The notes beneath the pieces are model-generated. The model worked only from the letters and a program-made list of their open reading frames with translations, was not told the DNA's origin and did not search any database. The translations under genes and the position numbers were made by a program. From NCBI RefSeq assembly GCF_001723175.1, contig NC_064653.1, positions 124,001 through 188,000 on the forward strand: 64,000 bases of DNA. Reading direction: 5' to 3'. Of this stretch, positions 37,078 to 48,425 are shown one piece after another; the stretch's first letter is position 1, and the number at the start of each line of letters is the position of its first letter. The DNA comes from Penicillium oxalicum. Taxonomy: Eukaryota; Ascomycota; Eurotiomycetes; Eurotiales; Aspergillaceae.

Positions 37078-40000
37078 TCAGATCACCACGCGGACATCGG
37101 ACAGGGTGTACGCAGTCTCCCCGTGGCGGCTGGCTCGTAATCGAGGCGGGGTGGACAAAGGGCGATCGCTGAGATCCGCCCCCGGACCCGCCTCCTCCTT
37201 CCATCGTCGGCCACCTTCTTCCATCAGTCGAGCCTTCTGTTTGCTCGTCTGCGTGCCATGAATACGACTGAAGATCTTGACCGAGTCCCGGTCTGCCGGA
37301 AGTGTGACCGTGTCCTGCCGCCCTTGGGTGATTTGCTGGAGCGCGTCGTAGCTCTCTGCCGCTAGAAGAAAGAAATCCCAAATCCATCAGACAGATTGTT
37401 TCCCGCAGGTCGTGGCTTGCCTTTTGAGAAAAAGAGGCCACCCATTTACCAGTTCACGAGAGAATACTAGATGAAAGCAGATCGAGGTTCTCACCATTTA
37501 CGGATACGGAGGGACCATCGCCCAGTTTCCAGGCAAGGGGTCTGACATGCACCGCACGAACATGTTCCCACATGTCAGCAGCGGCCCGGGGTTTCTTGTC
37601 GGGGCAGTTCTCCCAAGCACAAACAATATGATGAGGGATGTGAACTCCGACGAGATGCGTCTGAATGGCTTGCAGATTGTGGAGCTCAGCCTCACAGCCG
37701 ATCCACCTGCATTTGAAGACCTGGTAGTGAGGTGCTGGACGGTTGTCGATGGCCACTTCAATGCGCGCCTCACTCTTCGAGGGTCGACCGGGTCCCCGTT
37801 TGGGGGGTGCCATAGCTCGTGGAGAGGCGGGAATGATGACAAGCGGCTCCGGTAGATCCTTTGGTAGAGGTGATTGCCGCGTGGTGGGGTCTCGAGACGA
37901 GAGTGACCGATGCGGGATCGACTTGGGAGGTGTCTGAGGAGTAGCAACCTGTGATGAAGGTGTGTGTTCGTGCGCTTTTCCAACAAGCTTTGAGGGGGAC
38001 GACTTAGATACTGGGGCAGTGACCTTCACTGGATCACGAGCAGGAGCGTCAAGTGAAACAGAGGCTTTGGGCTTGGGGGGAGATGAGGCAGAAGGGGGTG
38101 GAGGAGGCGGCGGAAGTGGGAGAGAATAAGGAAGAGGTTGGGCGGTCGGTCGAAGGGGCGAGTAGTAGGATGGAGCTTTGAATGGTAATGCACCAAACGC
38201 GTTGAGATTGACTGCCGTGGGCGGTGTGGGCGGTGGCTTTGGGGGGGACTTTGACGTGGACAAAGGCAGGGATATTGCGGATGCGATGGCAGGGGGATTC
38301 AACGAGGTGGACTTGCTGGTGCTCTTGACCGTGTTCGCAGTTGCAGGAGCGCTCGCGCTCGGTGGATGTGAGTGTATCTGTGGTCGAGACAAGCTGGACT
38401 TCCAAGAGGCGGTGGGTGTGGGGACTCTGGTGGTAAGGTCTGCGGCACCCGACGAAGTCAATGTCTGCCTCCCATTCAAATTGCTGTTTGCTTCCACATC
38501 AACGGTGCTTGTGACCGGAGAGCCGGTGGGACAACTTTCCACGGGACGTGCCTGCGGGGCAGTGGGTCCATCACGTGCGGGCCCATGGATGTGATCCTGA
38601 CCAGTTGGCCATGGACGATGAGAGTTCACTTGGAGGGCACCACTTTGGGGGAGAACATCGAGTGCCTTGGTTGAGGACAATTTTGCTTTCCGCGCCGCTT
38701 CGTAAGCTTCGTCAATCCCTTTGATGACGGAAGGTGGGTAGTCGACATGTGGATCAACAAGATCCCATCGGAAGGTGGTCAGGTCTGAGTAGCCATCAAC
38801 CGCTCGGAAATTCCGACGGAGACAATCAAGATGATGGTTGAGTGATTTTTCTTGTGGATGTCTGCCCGCAGCAATCAATATATCGCGAGCGATGGTCTGA
38901 GGGTCATAGGCGTCCTTGGGAAGTGCATCGGTAGCCTTCAGAGGCTCGACGATATCAGCGAAGGGTCGAATGTATTTCCGGTTTGCGGCCTCCCGCGCGT
39001 GTCTATGGTCTTTTTGGGTGGGTATTTGTGATCGGGCATCATTCTGCGGGTCATAGGGCGAGTGGTACTGAGCCTCGACTACAGGGAGCCGCCGAACAGC
39101 TGTGTTTGGCTGAATCAGACCAGCAGGGCCAACCAGGCCTGCGTCACGGGAGCCATCGTCCAACTTGCGAAACTTGGCAGCCGGTACCTCAGAAGAATGA
39201 TCAAGATCTTGAATAGAGGCAGACACCTCCCCCCTCGCGTAAGCGGTCAAGGGTGACGGTCGGTGTTTGATGTCAAATTTATGAAGACGTTTCGCAGGTG
39301 GCCGGGGATTCCCGTCGTAATTGAACTGAGCAAGAGCCAGAGACGCCGGGTTCCGTGTTGACGGTATATCATGGTACACGGAAATGGCACCAGACTGTGG
39401 AGTCGTTGAGGTTGAGGCCGGTCGATGACCCGTTGCCGCTGTATGAGCAGGCGGGTGGAGAGCGTGACTTGGGTTCGAACGGGGAGGTATAGATGGAGCA
39501 GAAAGGCCCCGCTCAGACTGGCCGGTGCGCGAGATTTGATTGTTACCGGGTTGAGATTGCACACCTAATCTTGAAACAGGTCTCTGAATGCCAACCAACC
39601 TATTTGCCGGGCTCTCAAGCCGGGGGTCCTTGCTGGATCTGCCCTGCTGTCGTGGTCGTCCAGCTGAGTCGACGTCAGAAGGAAAAAGCGAATTCCTGTC
39701 CTTTGTAGGGTTTGAGGAGCCTGAATTCGACTGTTGATGGGAAGCTGCGGGCACAGGGGGCCGGTTGGATGCAGTCAAGAACGGTGTGAAATTGTCAGGA
39801 GGAGCCAGGGTGACAGAAGTGCTGGAGGGATCCCGCAGCTTGCTTTGGTTAGATTCCCCATCTTTCTGAACAGAGCCCGTCGAAGGCATTGCGGGCGAGG
39901 CTGGCGTCGACGAAGTCTGAACAACATTCGCACTAGTAGAGGAGACGCTTCGATTCGTCGGAGCTCGAGACGAAGACATCACTGACAGTGCAGGCGATTT

Positions 40001-42136
40001 CGGGAGACTTGATTCCATATCAGGAAGTTGATGGAAAGAACTCGACGATCGAGCCCGAGGCTGCTGTGCAGCTTTTGAGTGCAGAGCGGGAAGATTCTTT
40101 CCCGTGGGTGTATCCGCAGAGGGAATCACTTGAGTATTCGTCTGTTTGACAGTAGGTCCGCACGTCTGTGAAGTCACAGGCGAGGTTGGCGCAGATCGAA
40201 CCGAGCCTTTGGAGGTGGACGTAGCAGTGATACCTCCCGGCATTTGACCAGAGCTTTTGTTGGGAATGCTAGTAGTTGGTTTGGGGGTCGACTTATATTC
40301 CCTCATCATTTGAGGCGTCATATAGGGACGGATTGCCTGTGGTACAGTATGAGACCCCGACTCCGGGGCTGGCGACTTTACATTGGCTGACGTTTCCAGA
40401 GCTCCTGCTGGGGATCGATTTGAAACCAAAGGTGCCAACATCGGGCTAGGCAACGAAGTCGTGCTAGAGTTCATAGGGCCTCCTGATGTTGAAACAGACA
40501 CATGGGAAGAGGGACAGCGAGAATTAGCATGTTCCTTAGACGCATTGTCCGCGACTTGGGTCACACCCTCTGAAGGAGCGGTTGTGGATAATGCCGACGG
40601 CCTCGTTCTGCTCGTGGTGGGGCTCGCAGTTGTGGATGATATTCGCGCGAGAACAGATTGAGGACCAAGAGTGCTGCGCGAAGACGACGTATATGGGTCT
40701 TTTTGAGGTGAAGTTGTACTGTAAAAGTTCGTGTCGTCGAGAAAGGAGCCTCGTTTGGGGCTACTGTGTTCACTTGGTGCCGGTGAGGGCTGGGCGGCTG
40801 CTCGAGGCGATGGGTAAGGCTGAGTAGTGGACTCTCTCATTTCAAGCGCTGGCTGTGGTCTTGCCTCAGTTTGCGCAATTGATGCGCTTGAAAATTTTCG
40901 GTTCGATGAGACTGCCGCGGCAGGGCTTTGCTGAGGGCGAGGATGACTTTCTCGCGTGTCATACACCTGCGGCAGGGAGCCCACGTTTAAGGTGTCAGAT
41001 TGCGTTGCGGCCGGACTCTGCGCATATTGTGGCTGTGGCCCGTCAACCGCTATTCTCGACATTGGTCGTTGCTGAGGCGCGGATGACTGCTGCTGTGGTC
41101 TCTCGTAGTCAGGTCGTGTGGTAGTCTTAGGCTGATAGTAGGTCATGGATGGATTGATGTCTGAGGGCCTCACAAATTGCTGCTGATTTACCTCTCGATG
41201 CTGGCCTTGAGGTGATGAGATACGCCCAATGCTCTGCTGAGCGTGACGATATTGCTTAGCCTCTTGCTGACGATTTGTCTGTGGCTCAATCTGGGACTGT
41301 TGCATTGGTCTGGGTTGATTGAGAGGCAAGTATGGGGGTTGTGAAGACTGCCGCTGCATTTGCTGTTGTGTCTGGTGCTGTACCTGTAGGTGCTGCTGCT
41401 GTGGCGGGCTTTGTAAGTCTTGTGGTGGTGGTGATTGTTGTAGTACAGCCTGTTGCGAGGCTTGTGGTTGTGGTGGCTGTTGTCGTGGGACTTGATTATG
41501 CGAAGTCTGCGGATGCGTATCTTGTGAGGGCTCTAGCTGCGCATTTTTGTGAGCTTTTTGCTGCTGTGGAAAGCACGGAGTCGGCTGTGCGACCTCTCGG
41601 GGAGCTTCAGGTGCCGAATACTGCGATTCTCTATGATGAGATTGGGGCTGAGACTGAGACTGATAGGATTGATGGTAGGATTGACGAGCCCGCTGCTCCC
41701 TTGCCAGGGATTGGTCCTGGTACAAATTTGAGGCATATGTCGGTCGCTGCTCTTGCGCCTGGGAATGATGGTTTTTAGGCTGAGGCTGATGTTGTTGTTG
41801 TAGTTGTTGTTGCCGCAAGGGCTGGTGAGAAGGGTGCCGGTGTAATTGAGAGCGGAACAAGGTCTCGTCCATGCCCTGGGAATATGACATAGAACTCGAA
41901 GGCCGTTGGGTCATCTGTGCGGCTTGAATATGAGGGGATTGGGGTTGTCGGTAGCGCAAGAACGCTGCATGGGAAGTCTGGGCCGTGTTCATGGCATCGG
42001 CGAAAGCAGGGTGCGGACTCTGCGCTTGAAGGTGGCCGGAGCTGCTATTATCGCGGCCTCCATTCCCCGATTCCTCCTCTCGCCAGCCAGGGAGTATACT
42101 CTGGAGCCAGTCATAGTCGTCCTGGGCTTGAGGCAT
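37078..42136 (-). CDS. large Q-rich AT-hook and C2H2 protein
   Basis: Two exons, 37495-42136 and 37078-37361, giving 1641 residues. The first half is dominated by Gln, Pro and Ser with many short Q runs, typical of prion-like transcription or chromatin proteins. A conserved-looking, more ordered block lies around 1080-1210, including YIRPFADIVEPLK and SLNHHLDCLRRNFRAV. A proline stretch follows, then an AT-hook-like KRGPGRPSK and two fingers (CX4CX12HX4H and CX4CX13HX4H) at about 1470-1530. Reading on to the stop at 37454 would use intron sequence: splicing at G|GTGAGA to TTCTAG|CGGCAG adds 94 charged residues ending VRVVI. The context suggests nuclear DNA binding, possibly chromatin remodelling, but I cannot name the family. 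Confidence 0.85.
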
Positions 42137-42474
42137 CTAAGATAAAGTGGCGTGGCTGCTGGAAATACCACAACCGGCGGCGGAGATCGGAGATGCGAGT
42201 AGGTTGGCGATGGTTAGGGACAGGTCAGTACGGAGCCGCCATGTAAGGAAGGTGGCCAGGCCCCAGGAAAAAACGTTGTATCCAGTCATCAATCCGAAAA
42301 TGAGCGCGGAATTACTGGGCTAATTGTTTCCCTCTCCTAATGGGCTTTAAACAGGATAAGCCAAGTCAGTATTGCAATGCCGAAAGCACGGTCGAGCTCT
42401 CAGCCTTAACCCGCGCGCTGTCGCGTCCAGGGCCGATGGGTCTCGTAAAGGTTGTATCCAATCAATCTCACTAC

Positions 42475-42484
42475 ATCACGTGAT
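42475..42484. promoter_or_regulatory. ATCACGTGAT palindromic E-box
   Basis: A perfect 10-bp palindrome with a CACGTG core, 339 nt upstream of the start codon of the large C2H2 gene. It is a typical bHLH binding-site type. Confidence 0.5.
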
Positions 42485-43341
42485 TATGTGTATTTACCAA
42501 CGAAACGTTTGCAGATTTTCTCTTCCCTTTCCCTCGACCTCTCTGTGACTTTCTTCATGTTGTCGAAAGCCACGCCAAGACTCAATGACTGTCGCGGCCT
42601 TCAAATTTGAGCATAGAGATATGCTCAGTCGATCAGTATACAAATAACATGATTCTAGATCTTGTGGCAAGGGCCACCACGCCTCATCACAAGCGCTCGA
42701 CGCTTCTTACCTTACGTTTCCAAAGACCATCTATCTCAGTCATGCTCGGGCTTGTCGCGAATGTGTCGGAAAATTTGCCGTACCATGTCACATTCACACC
42801 GTGATTCTTCGGATTGTTTTGTGACTGTGCTGTTTGAACGGCAATGCTGTTCTGCTTGCGTTTCCCCATTTTACCGCCTAATTATCTCCTCGTCAATCCC
42901 GCCTCGGCGGACCAAATGGTTGGAGAGGTAAACGAGTGGCGTAGAGTAGACACAGGATCAGGCTCACTGGTCACAGACCAGCTGGTTTTGTCTCGCTTGC
43001 AGACTGACACTGACGCTTTCGGGCGAGGACGATGTTAGTTTGATAGTGAGGTACATCAAAAATATCAACCAAACATCTGGACCACAGTCAACTATTCTAA
43101 GTTAGTTTCTCGTGTCTTTTATATTTACAGTAGTCTGCTTGTGCAAATCCCAAACCCAGTTGGGTCCCACGCTTCGTTGAAGTCGGTCCATGCTTGGAAA
43201 TCGATGCCGTCCACCTGCGGGCTAGCTGTACCTCGATTGCTACGTAGTATTCTAGTCTCTTAACGCGAAAGCTCTCGGCGCACGAGATCTTTTCCATCTG
43301 AGATCGTCATCTGGCTGATTCAGATACCTACCACCTAGTCC

Positions 43342-43357
43342 TACTACGTACGTAGTA
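43342..43357. repeat. 16-bp perfect palindrome
   Basis: TACTACGTACGTAGTA is identical to its reverse complement. It shares the ACGTAC(G)T core with the palindrome at 32238-32251. Confidence 0.8.
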
Positions 43358-43896
43358 CTCTCTTCCTGGAGTCTACTTCAAGTAGAGGTAATTGCCCGGG
43401 ACATTTCAAGTTTTGTTGCAACGGGATGGACGAAGAAACGATGAAGGCCGTTGTATTCGACAAGTTTCCTGCGTTCCATTGGAATGGACAAATTCACATA
43501 TGAAATCGCCACTCGATATCCGACTGAGTTGGTCTGAGCCTGCTGGTGCTGACATGGATAGACTGGCTAGAGTGGTAGAATACGTCCAAGTCAACAGAAA
43601 CAAACGCACGAGATTCCACTACAGGAATATTTACTTTACTGGGTAAAGGGTAATGCTATATACATATAAAACACAATGCAACAACGACCGATGTGAAAAG
43701 TATGTCAGCTAATAGGTCGGTAATCCACGTTCAATGCATGTCAAGTCGTCAAGGTCAGAGCTGGAAGATGAGGGAGAAAAAAACCGTCAGACTCAGAGGC
43801 ACCGTGGCAACAGCTCGACAGGGTTGAAAAACACGCCCAAAAATACAATACTAGGCTCGCTGGAAAAGAAGTAGACTTTCGTAGTCAGAAAGGCTA

Positions 43897-44743
43897 CTAA
43901 GAGCTCTTATGGTTCACACACTTCGACCAGCCGGGCAGTCCGCAACCAATACCAACGAAGAGGTAGAGCAGGAACACCACAACAAAACCCAGCAAGATCA
44001 TCAACTTGACATTTTTCCACCACATGCGCCGCCGTAAGCCACGGCTACGAATGCGGAAATCATGCGCACTGCCTCCGAGACGATCAGTCTTATCAACTAA
44101 CAGGTCGATTCGCTCCCCTCGTTCCAGGACACGCTCAATATTTTCCGTCATGATATCACGAACGCTGTCAATTTCTCGACGAGCGGAGGCAAGCGAGTCC
44201 GCAGGCGGTGAAGTATTATAGGTGTTCAGGAGGGAGCGAAGCTCAGAGTTGAAGGCAGCGCAGCCATAGGCTGGAAGGGCGGAGAAATCGGTACTTGAAG
44301 GAGGGTAGGAACTCAAGAACTTCCGCTTCATCTCCAGCAAGTACGCAAAGGGAACCCGTCGGCCTTGCTCGGTAGATGCCACGACCAAGAAACTCAGTGG
44401 AGCAGATGAGCTCGGCTCGGTTTGGCCATTTTGATCATCGGCCGCGCGACTGGAAGGCGAATCGGCAATGTAATGAACAAAAAGCCTCTCATGAGTGTAA
44501 GTCAATTTTTGGGGCTTGTCGTGCGATATTTTTGGGAGAATGATAGACGCGAGAGAGGAGGCAGCAGTGGACGAGCTTCCAGGTGAGGAATGCTCTGCCA
44601 GGATCGTTGTTCGGTGCGCGATGCAGGAACTGATATCATTTCAATACAGATTAGCTAAGATCATCATGCGCTGGGGACATGATCCGGCACAAAATGCAGA
44701 CTTACTAAAGAAGGGAGCTCGGGGGCTTTGATGAGGAAGCCAT
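43897..44743 (-). CDS. longin R-SNARE, VAMP7/Nyv1-like
   Basis: Tail-anchored vesicle SNARE for fusion with late endosome or vacuole. Two exons: 44706-44743 (38 nt) and 43897-44629, giving 256 residues. The short first exon encodes MASSSKPPSSLLY and splices at TA|GTAAGT to CAG|TTCCTGC, restoring SLLYSCIAHRTTIL, the first strand of a longin domain. That domain carries a Ser/Ala/Pro insert of about 30 residues before HERLFVHYIADSP. The SNARE motif (about 150-215) contains ENIERVLERGERIDLLVDKT, with Arg at the zero-layer position as in R-SNAREs. A single membrane anchor follows at about 222-240, then a short Cys-containing tail. Ykt6 is excluded by the membrane anchor. Nyv1/VAMP7 is the best fit, although yeast Nyv1 itself is quite diverged. 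Confidence 0.93.
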
Positions 44744-45406
44744 TCCTATTTTTTCGGACTCTGCCTTTAGGATGCGGTTGATATGTTGTTGAGAGCTCTG
44801 ATAATTGACGGGCGTTGAGATCGATGATGGAATGACGGAAGCCGCAAGCACTGGCTTCGGGCAGATCAAACTGGAGAACCTCTGACCCACCACCCACATC
44901 CATGCCTTAGGCATTTTATTAGTAATCAAATCAGCCTCGGCTCCAGCCATCGATTGCATGTTCCAGATTGGAGGACCCGCTCAAGCCAGTATCCCCAGGC
45001 GTATTGACTAAAGTACATAGTGGCCTGGCCTCGCAAATATACGATACCTTGCACCTATTGTTGCCCCAATAATACTTGATCCAATCGACGATATTGGTGA
45101 ACCATACGATTTTACGGCATCCGTCAAATGAATGAGAAGTCATGGATAATGCCGAACGTTGAATGATCTGATAATAATGCCTCGAAAAATGGAATATGAT
45201 GAACAATAGCTCTTACCCTCTTGCTGGTCGTTGGGGGGAAAAAGCCAACACCCAATTTTCGAGCTAATCGGTCGTGCCGAATGATTGATATCACGATTGT
45301 CGGACTCAAACGCGTTTTTGCTGTAATTATTCGACCCCGACTCCAAGAGGCGAACCGAACCCACAGCCGCTGTTAATTCGCTCTCACCGTCAGCGTCAAA
45401 GTCGTC
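44744..45406. other. intergenic, tandem minus-strand genes
   Basis: 663 nt between the SNARE start and the end of the next gene; no gene seen. Confidence 0.5.
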
Positions 45407-47436
45407 CTAGGCATCATCTGCTTCCATATGGGCTGAGTAGGGGGGCTCGGATAAATCATTTTCGCGATTCAGAATTACGAGGCTGCCGCGAGAACTCAGG
45501 GTATCAGAGTTCAGTGAGAGTATATCTGGTTGGTGTGACTGAGTGGCGTGGTGAGATGCACCTTGCACGGTGGACTGGAAATCGTCCGCGTTGATTTCAC
45601 TGTACTCGTCATCTACGTGAGCCGATGCCACACTTCCAGTGTGTACGTGTGGGCCTGGTGCAGAGAATCCCCCTGCCTGCATAACTGGGATATCTGAATC
45701 TGCAAATACGCCACCTGAACCGTCATCGTTGCCGCCAGCCCAGAGAGGAAGAAATCTAATTTCGTCATCTGTTAAATTCGAAATGATTTCTGTCGCCCTC
45801 GGTTCCGAATCGGAGGAGTTGTGGAGATAGAGTACTCCTTCAGCGAAGGTCTTCAAGCATTCTTCTGCACACGCCATAAATGTGTCCAAAGTGAAGAATG
45901 CTACACCTTGGGATGAGGCTTGATTGGAAGTCGGCGTGCCAGTGGTTTCCTAGTAAGGTTAGTTTTTGAGGCATTATAGTATTACCAAGTAGTAAAAAAT
46001 GCTGTAATGGACAGCTCTTGGCTGTCTGGACGTTAAGGCTCTGAACGTACCTGGTGCGTAACACACATCTGAAGTTGTCGAAATTGACTATCAAGACTCT
46101 TTCGTGAAATCGAGGTGATAATTGCATGCCGCTCTCCCTCAAACGCAGCCAAGCCATTTCCTATTTCATCGATGCGAGTGTGAGCCTGTCCGTCGTAGAT
46201 TTGCGCAACCAAGTTGAAATTAACAGACATGAGGTCACGCCAAAAATGTCTGCCCAGGATACGTTGTACGATTGCTGGCTGACCCAAATGACTCCAAGAG
46301 CCCTCATCTCTCATCGACGAGAGCTTCTGGAAGGAACGGCGAGGATCCTTTGCAGTGCAAAGAACAAGGTATATGATGTGGCGGGAATAACACTTGAGTT
46401 GCAAAATCAAATGATCTTCCACGAGTGTTCTCAGACCGGGAAATTCTTTCGCGAGCTGCCGGAGCTTCGCAGTAAACGCCATGTCTTCGAGCCATTGCAT
46501 TCTTTCTCCGGCTATAAACAAGAAGTCTCTGAGCACTTTTTCAGCAAAGCTTTTGCTCGCATACTCGATGCGTTGCACCTCATCGTCATCCAAAAACCCT
46601 GAGATTCGGCTGCGCCGGGCAGACGACTCCCACGAATCTGGTGGACTCAGATTTGCGGCGCTCATGACGTAGAGAAGTGCCTCATCTCCGACAAGTAGCT
46701 TGAAAGCATCCATACAAAGAGAAGGCAGCTTGATTCCACAGGCCAGTCGATAGGCCACTTCCGGATAGATCTCTACAAGCAAAGCATTCTCATTGTGGTG
46801 AAACCAAGCAAGCACGGGGTCAGACACGAGCGAAACATTTGCAATTTGGAAGATCTTGGCGATAGCTGAGTAGGTCCAGACCGTGCATGGAGTATCGAGA
46901 CAGATGTCTAGTCCCTCCAGGGCGCGAAGAATCAATTCGATGCACTCATGGTGTCTTTTTGCTGAGTACTCAACCGGTAGCTCGGAAGTTTTCTGAGAAA
47001 TCGGGTATGTCAATGTGGTTGGAAGATCAACGCGAACGTGGGAACCAGGATCAATCTCGTCCTCTCCGCCCACATATGCAGTTGGCGGCTTTAGTAGAGC
47101 CAAGAGCCGAGTCCAAATTCGAATCTGCGTCGGACAGCACACTTCGGTCAAAATAAGAATCTCATCCTCTTCTGTGGCTTGAGGGGTCAAGTCAATCACA
47201 AATTTGATCCCCGCTGGCAGGTCTTTGGTAAAGCCACGACGTCGGCAAAAAAGAGACTGTTTGGGAGCACTAAAGAGCCGCTCGAAGTAGGGAGATCCAG
47301 TTTCCAGGAGGGATTTGCTGCGGATCCTATGGGGCGCAGCTGGTCGCGGAGCTTCATATTGAGTCAGGGTCTCCGACGCAGAATCAATGAATGCCAACGT
47401 ATCGCCATCATCTAAATACAGGAGAGGTAACATCAT
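45407..47436 (-). CDS. unassigned fungal protein, possibly BTB-like N-terminus
   Basis: Two exons, 46051-47436 and 45407-45949, giving 642 residues; splicing CAC CAG|GTACGT to TACTAG|GAA keeps the frame. The N-terminal part (TGSPYFERLFS, then FCRRRG and GIKFVIDLTP) has the look of a BTB/POZ-type fold in which a short loss-of-binding segment is followed by hydrophobic strands. It resembles a lineage-expanded family of uncharacterised proteins in Eurotiales, but I cannot prove that here. The middle is helical without clear motifs. The C-terminal 150 residues are acidic and Ser/His-rich, apparently disordered. No membrane segment or signal peptide is evident. No function is proposed. Confidence 0.75.
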
Positions 47437-48425
47437 GAATGGCTTGGTAAATCACACGTTGCAGTCTTGATTGAATGATGATATAAGTCAATGCTGTTTA
47501 TGGGTGTTCGTTTCGACAGAGGAGAGTACGAAAGCCAGAAATGACAGAAGCACGGACTGAAAGGGCTATGGAGGAAATAGAAATTAATTCTAAAGACGAA
47601 CACTTACATAAGAAGAGAAGAGTTGAATGGAGGCCCGAGAGTGCGGCTCAAAGTGTCACACGGCTTACATGACGTTCCTCCGGAGGAACTGTCACACGTG
47701 AGGCACGAGGCGCCTACCCTAGTACTTTTCAAAAGCACAATGCGTCGCTGCCTGATGAAGGCAAAGGTAACAGCATGTACCAGTACCTGGTAAGGAGGTA
47801 TCTCCAGTCACATTGACCGCTCCTAAAACGTGGCACATATGTACCATATTGTAGATATGTTCAAAGAAGACACAGAGGCAGGTACTGTAGTACTGCTACT
47901 CTCCATCATGATTTTCATATACCTTAATCTCGCTATTTAGACCCAGAGTCAGATACCTCATTTAAAATATGCTGATGAGGCATGTCCTATGGATGCTCTT
48001 GAAACGCTCCGCCTCTTGAGCGTGCTGGCACTCAAATATTGAACACGTGACAGGGTATACAGACGTAGATGAGATGATTGACACGACTGAAAAGCGACTA
48101 GTGACCAAAGCATTGTGAAAGTTTTGGAACGAGGTATGCACCCAATGTCGAAGGGCGACATACCTCAACAAGGCCACCTGCGTGCTAAATAGAGAACATC
48201 TGCGCAAAAATTTCATGCTAATAGTGGTATCCAAAGCAATGACGAACTATACAATGAACAAGGAAGAAAGCAATCTGGTCAATCTTTCAAACGCGATAAA
48301 AGGCGGCGTGTACTGCCAAGAGCAAGAACATGAAGCAATGCGCACGTGAAATTGGGGAACTTTATTCGCGTTTGTCCAGAGTTGCTGGTTCGAGGAAGGA
48401 GACTTTTGAATCATGTAATTTCATC
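47437..48425. other. intergenic, 989 nt
   Basis: Promoter side of the unassigned gene and 3' side of the channel gene. CACGTG occurs at 47695-47700 and another near 48044. No supported gene. Confidence 0.5.

Larger units (their letters stand above)
42137..43896. other. gene-free region of 1.8 kb
   Basis: Promoter of the large C2H2 gene plus the 3' side of the SNARE gene. Contains ATCACGTGAT (42475-42484) and the 16-bp palindrome at 43342-43357. No supported coding frame. Confidence 0.5.
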
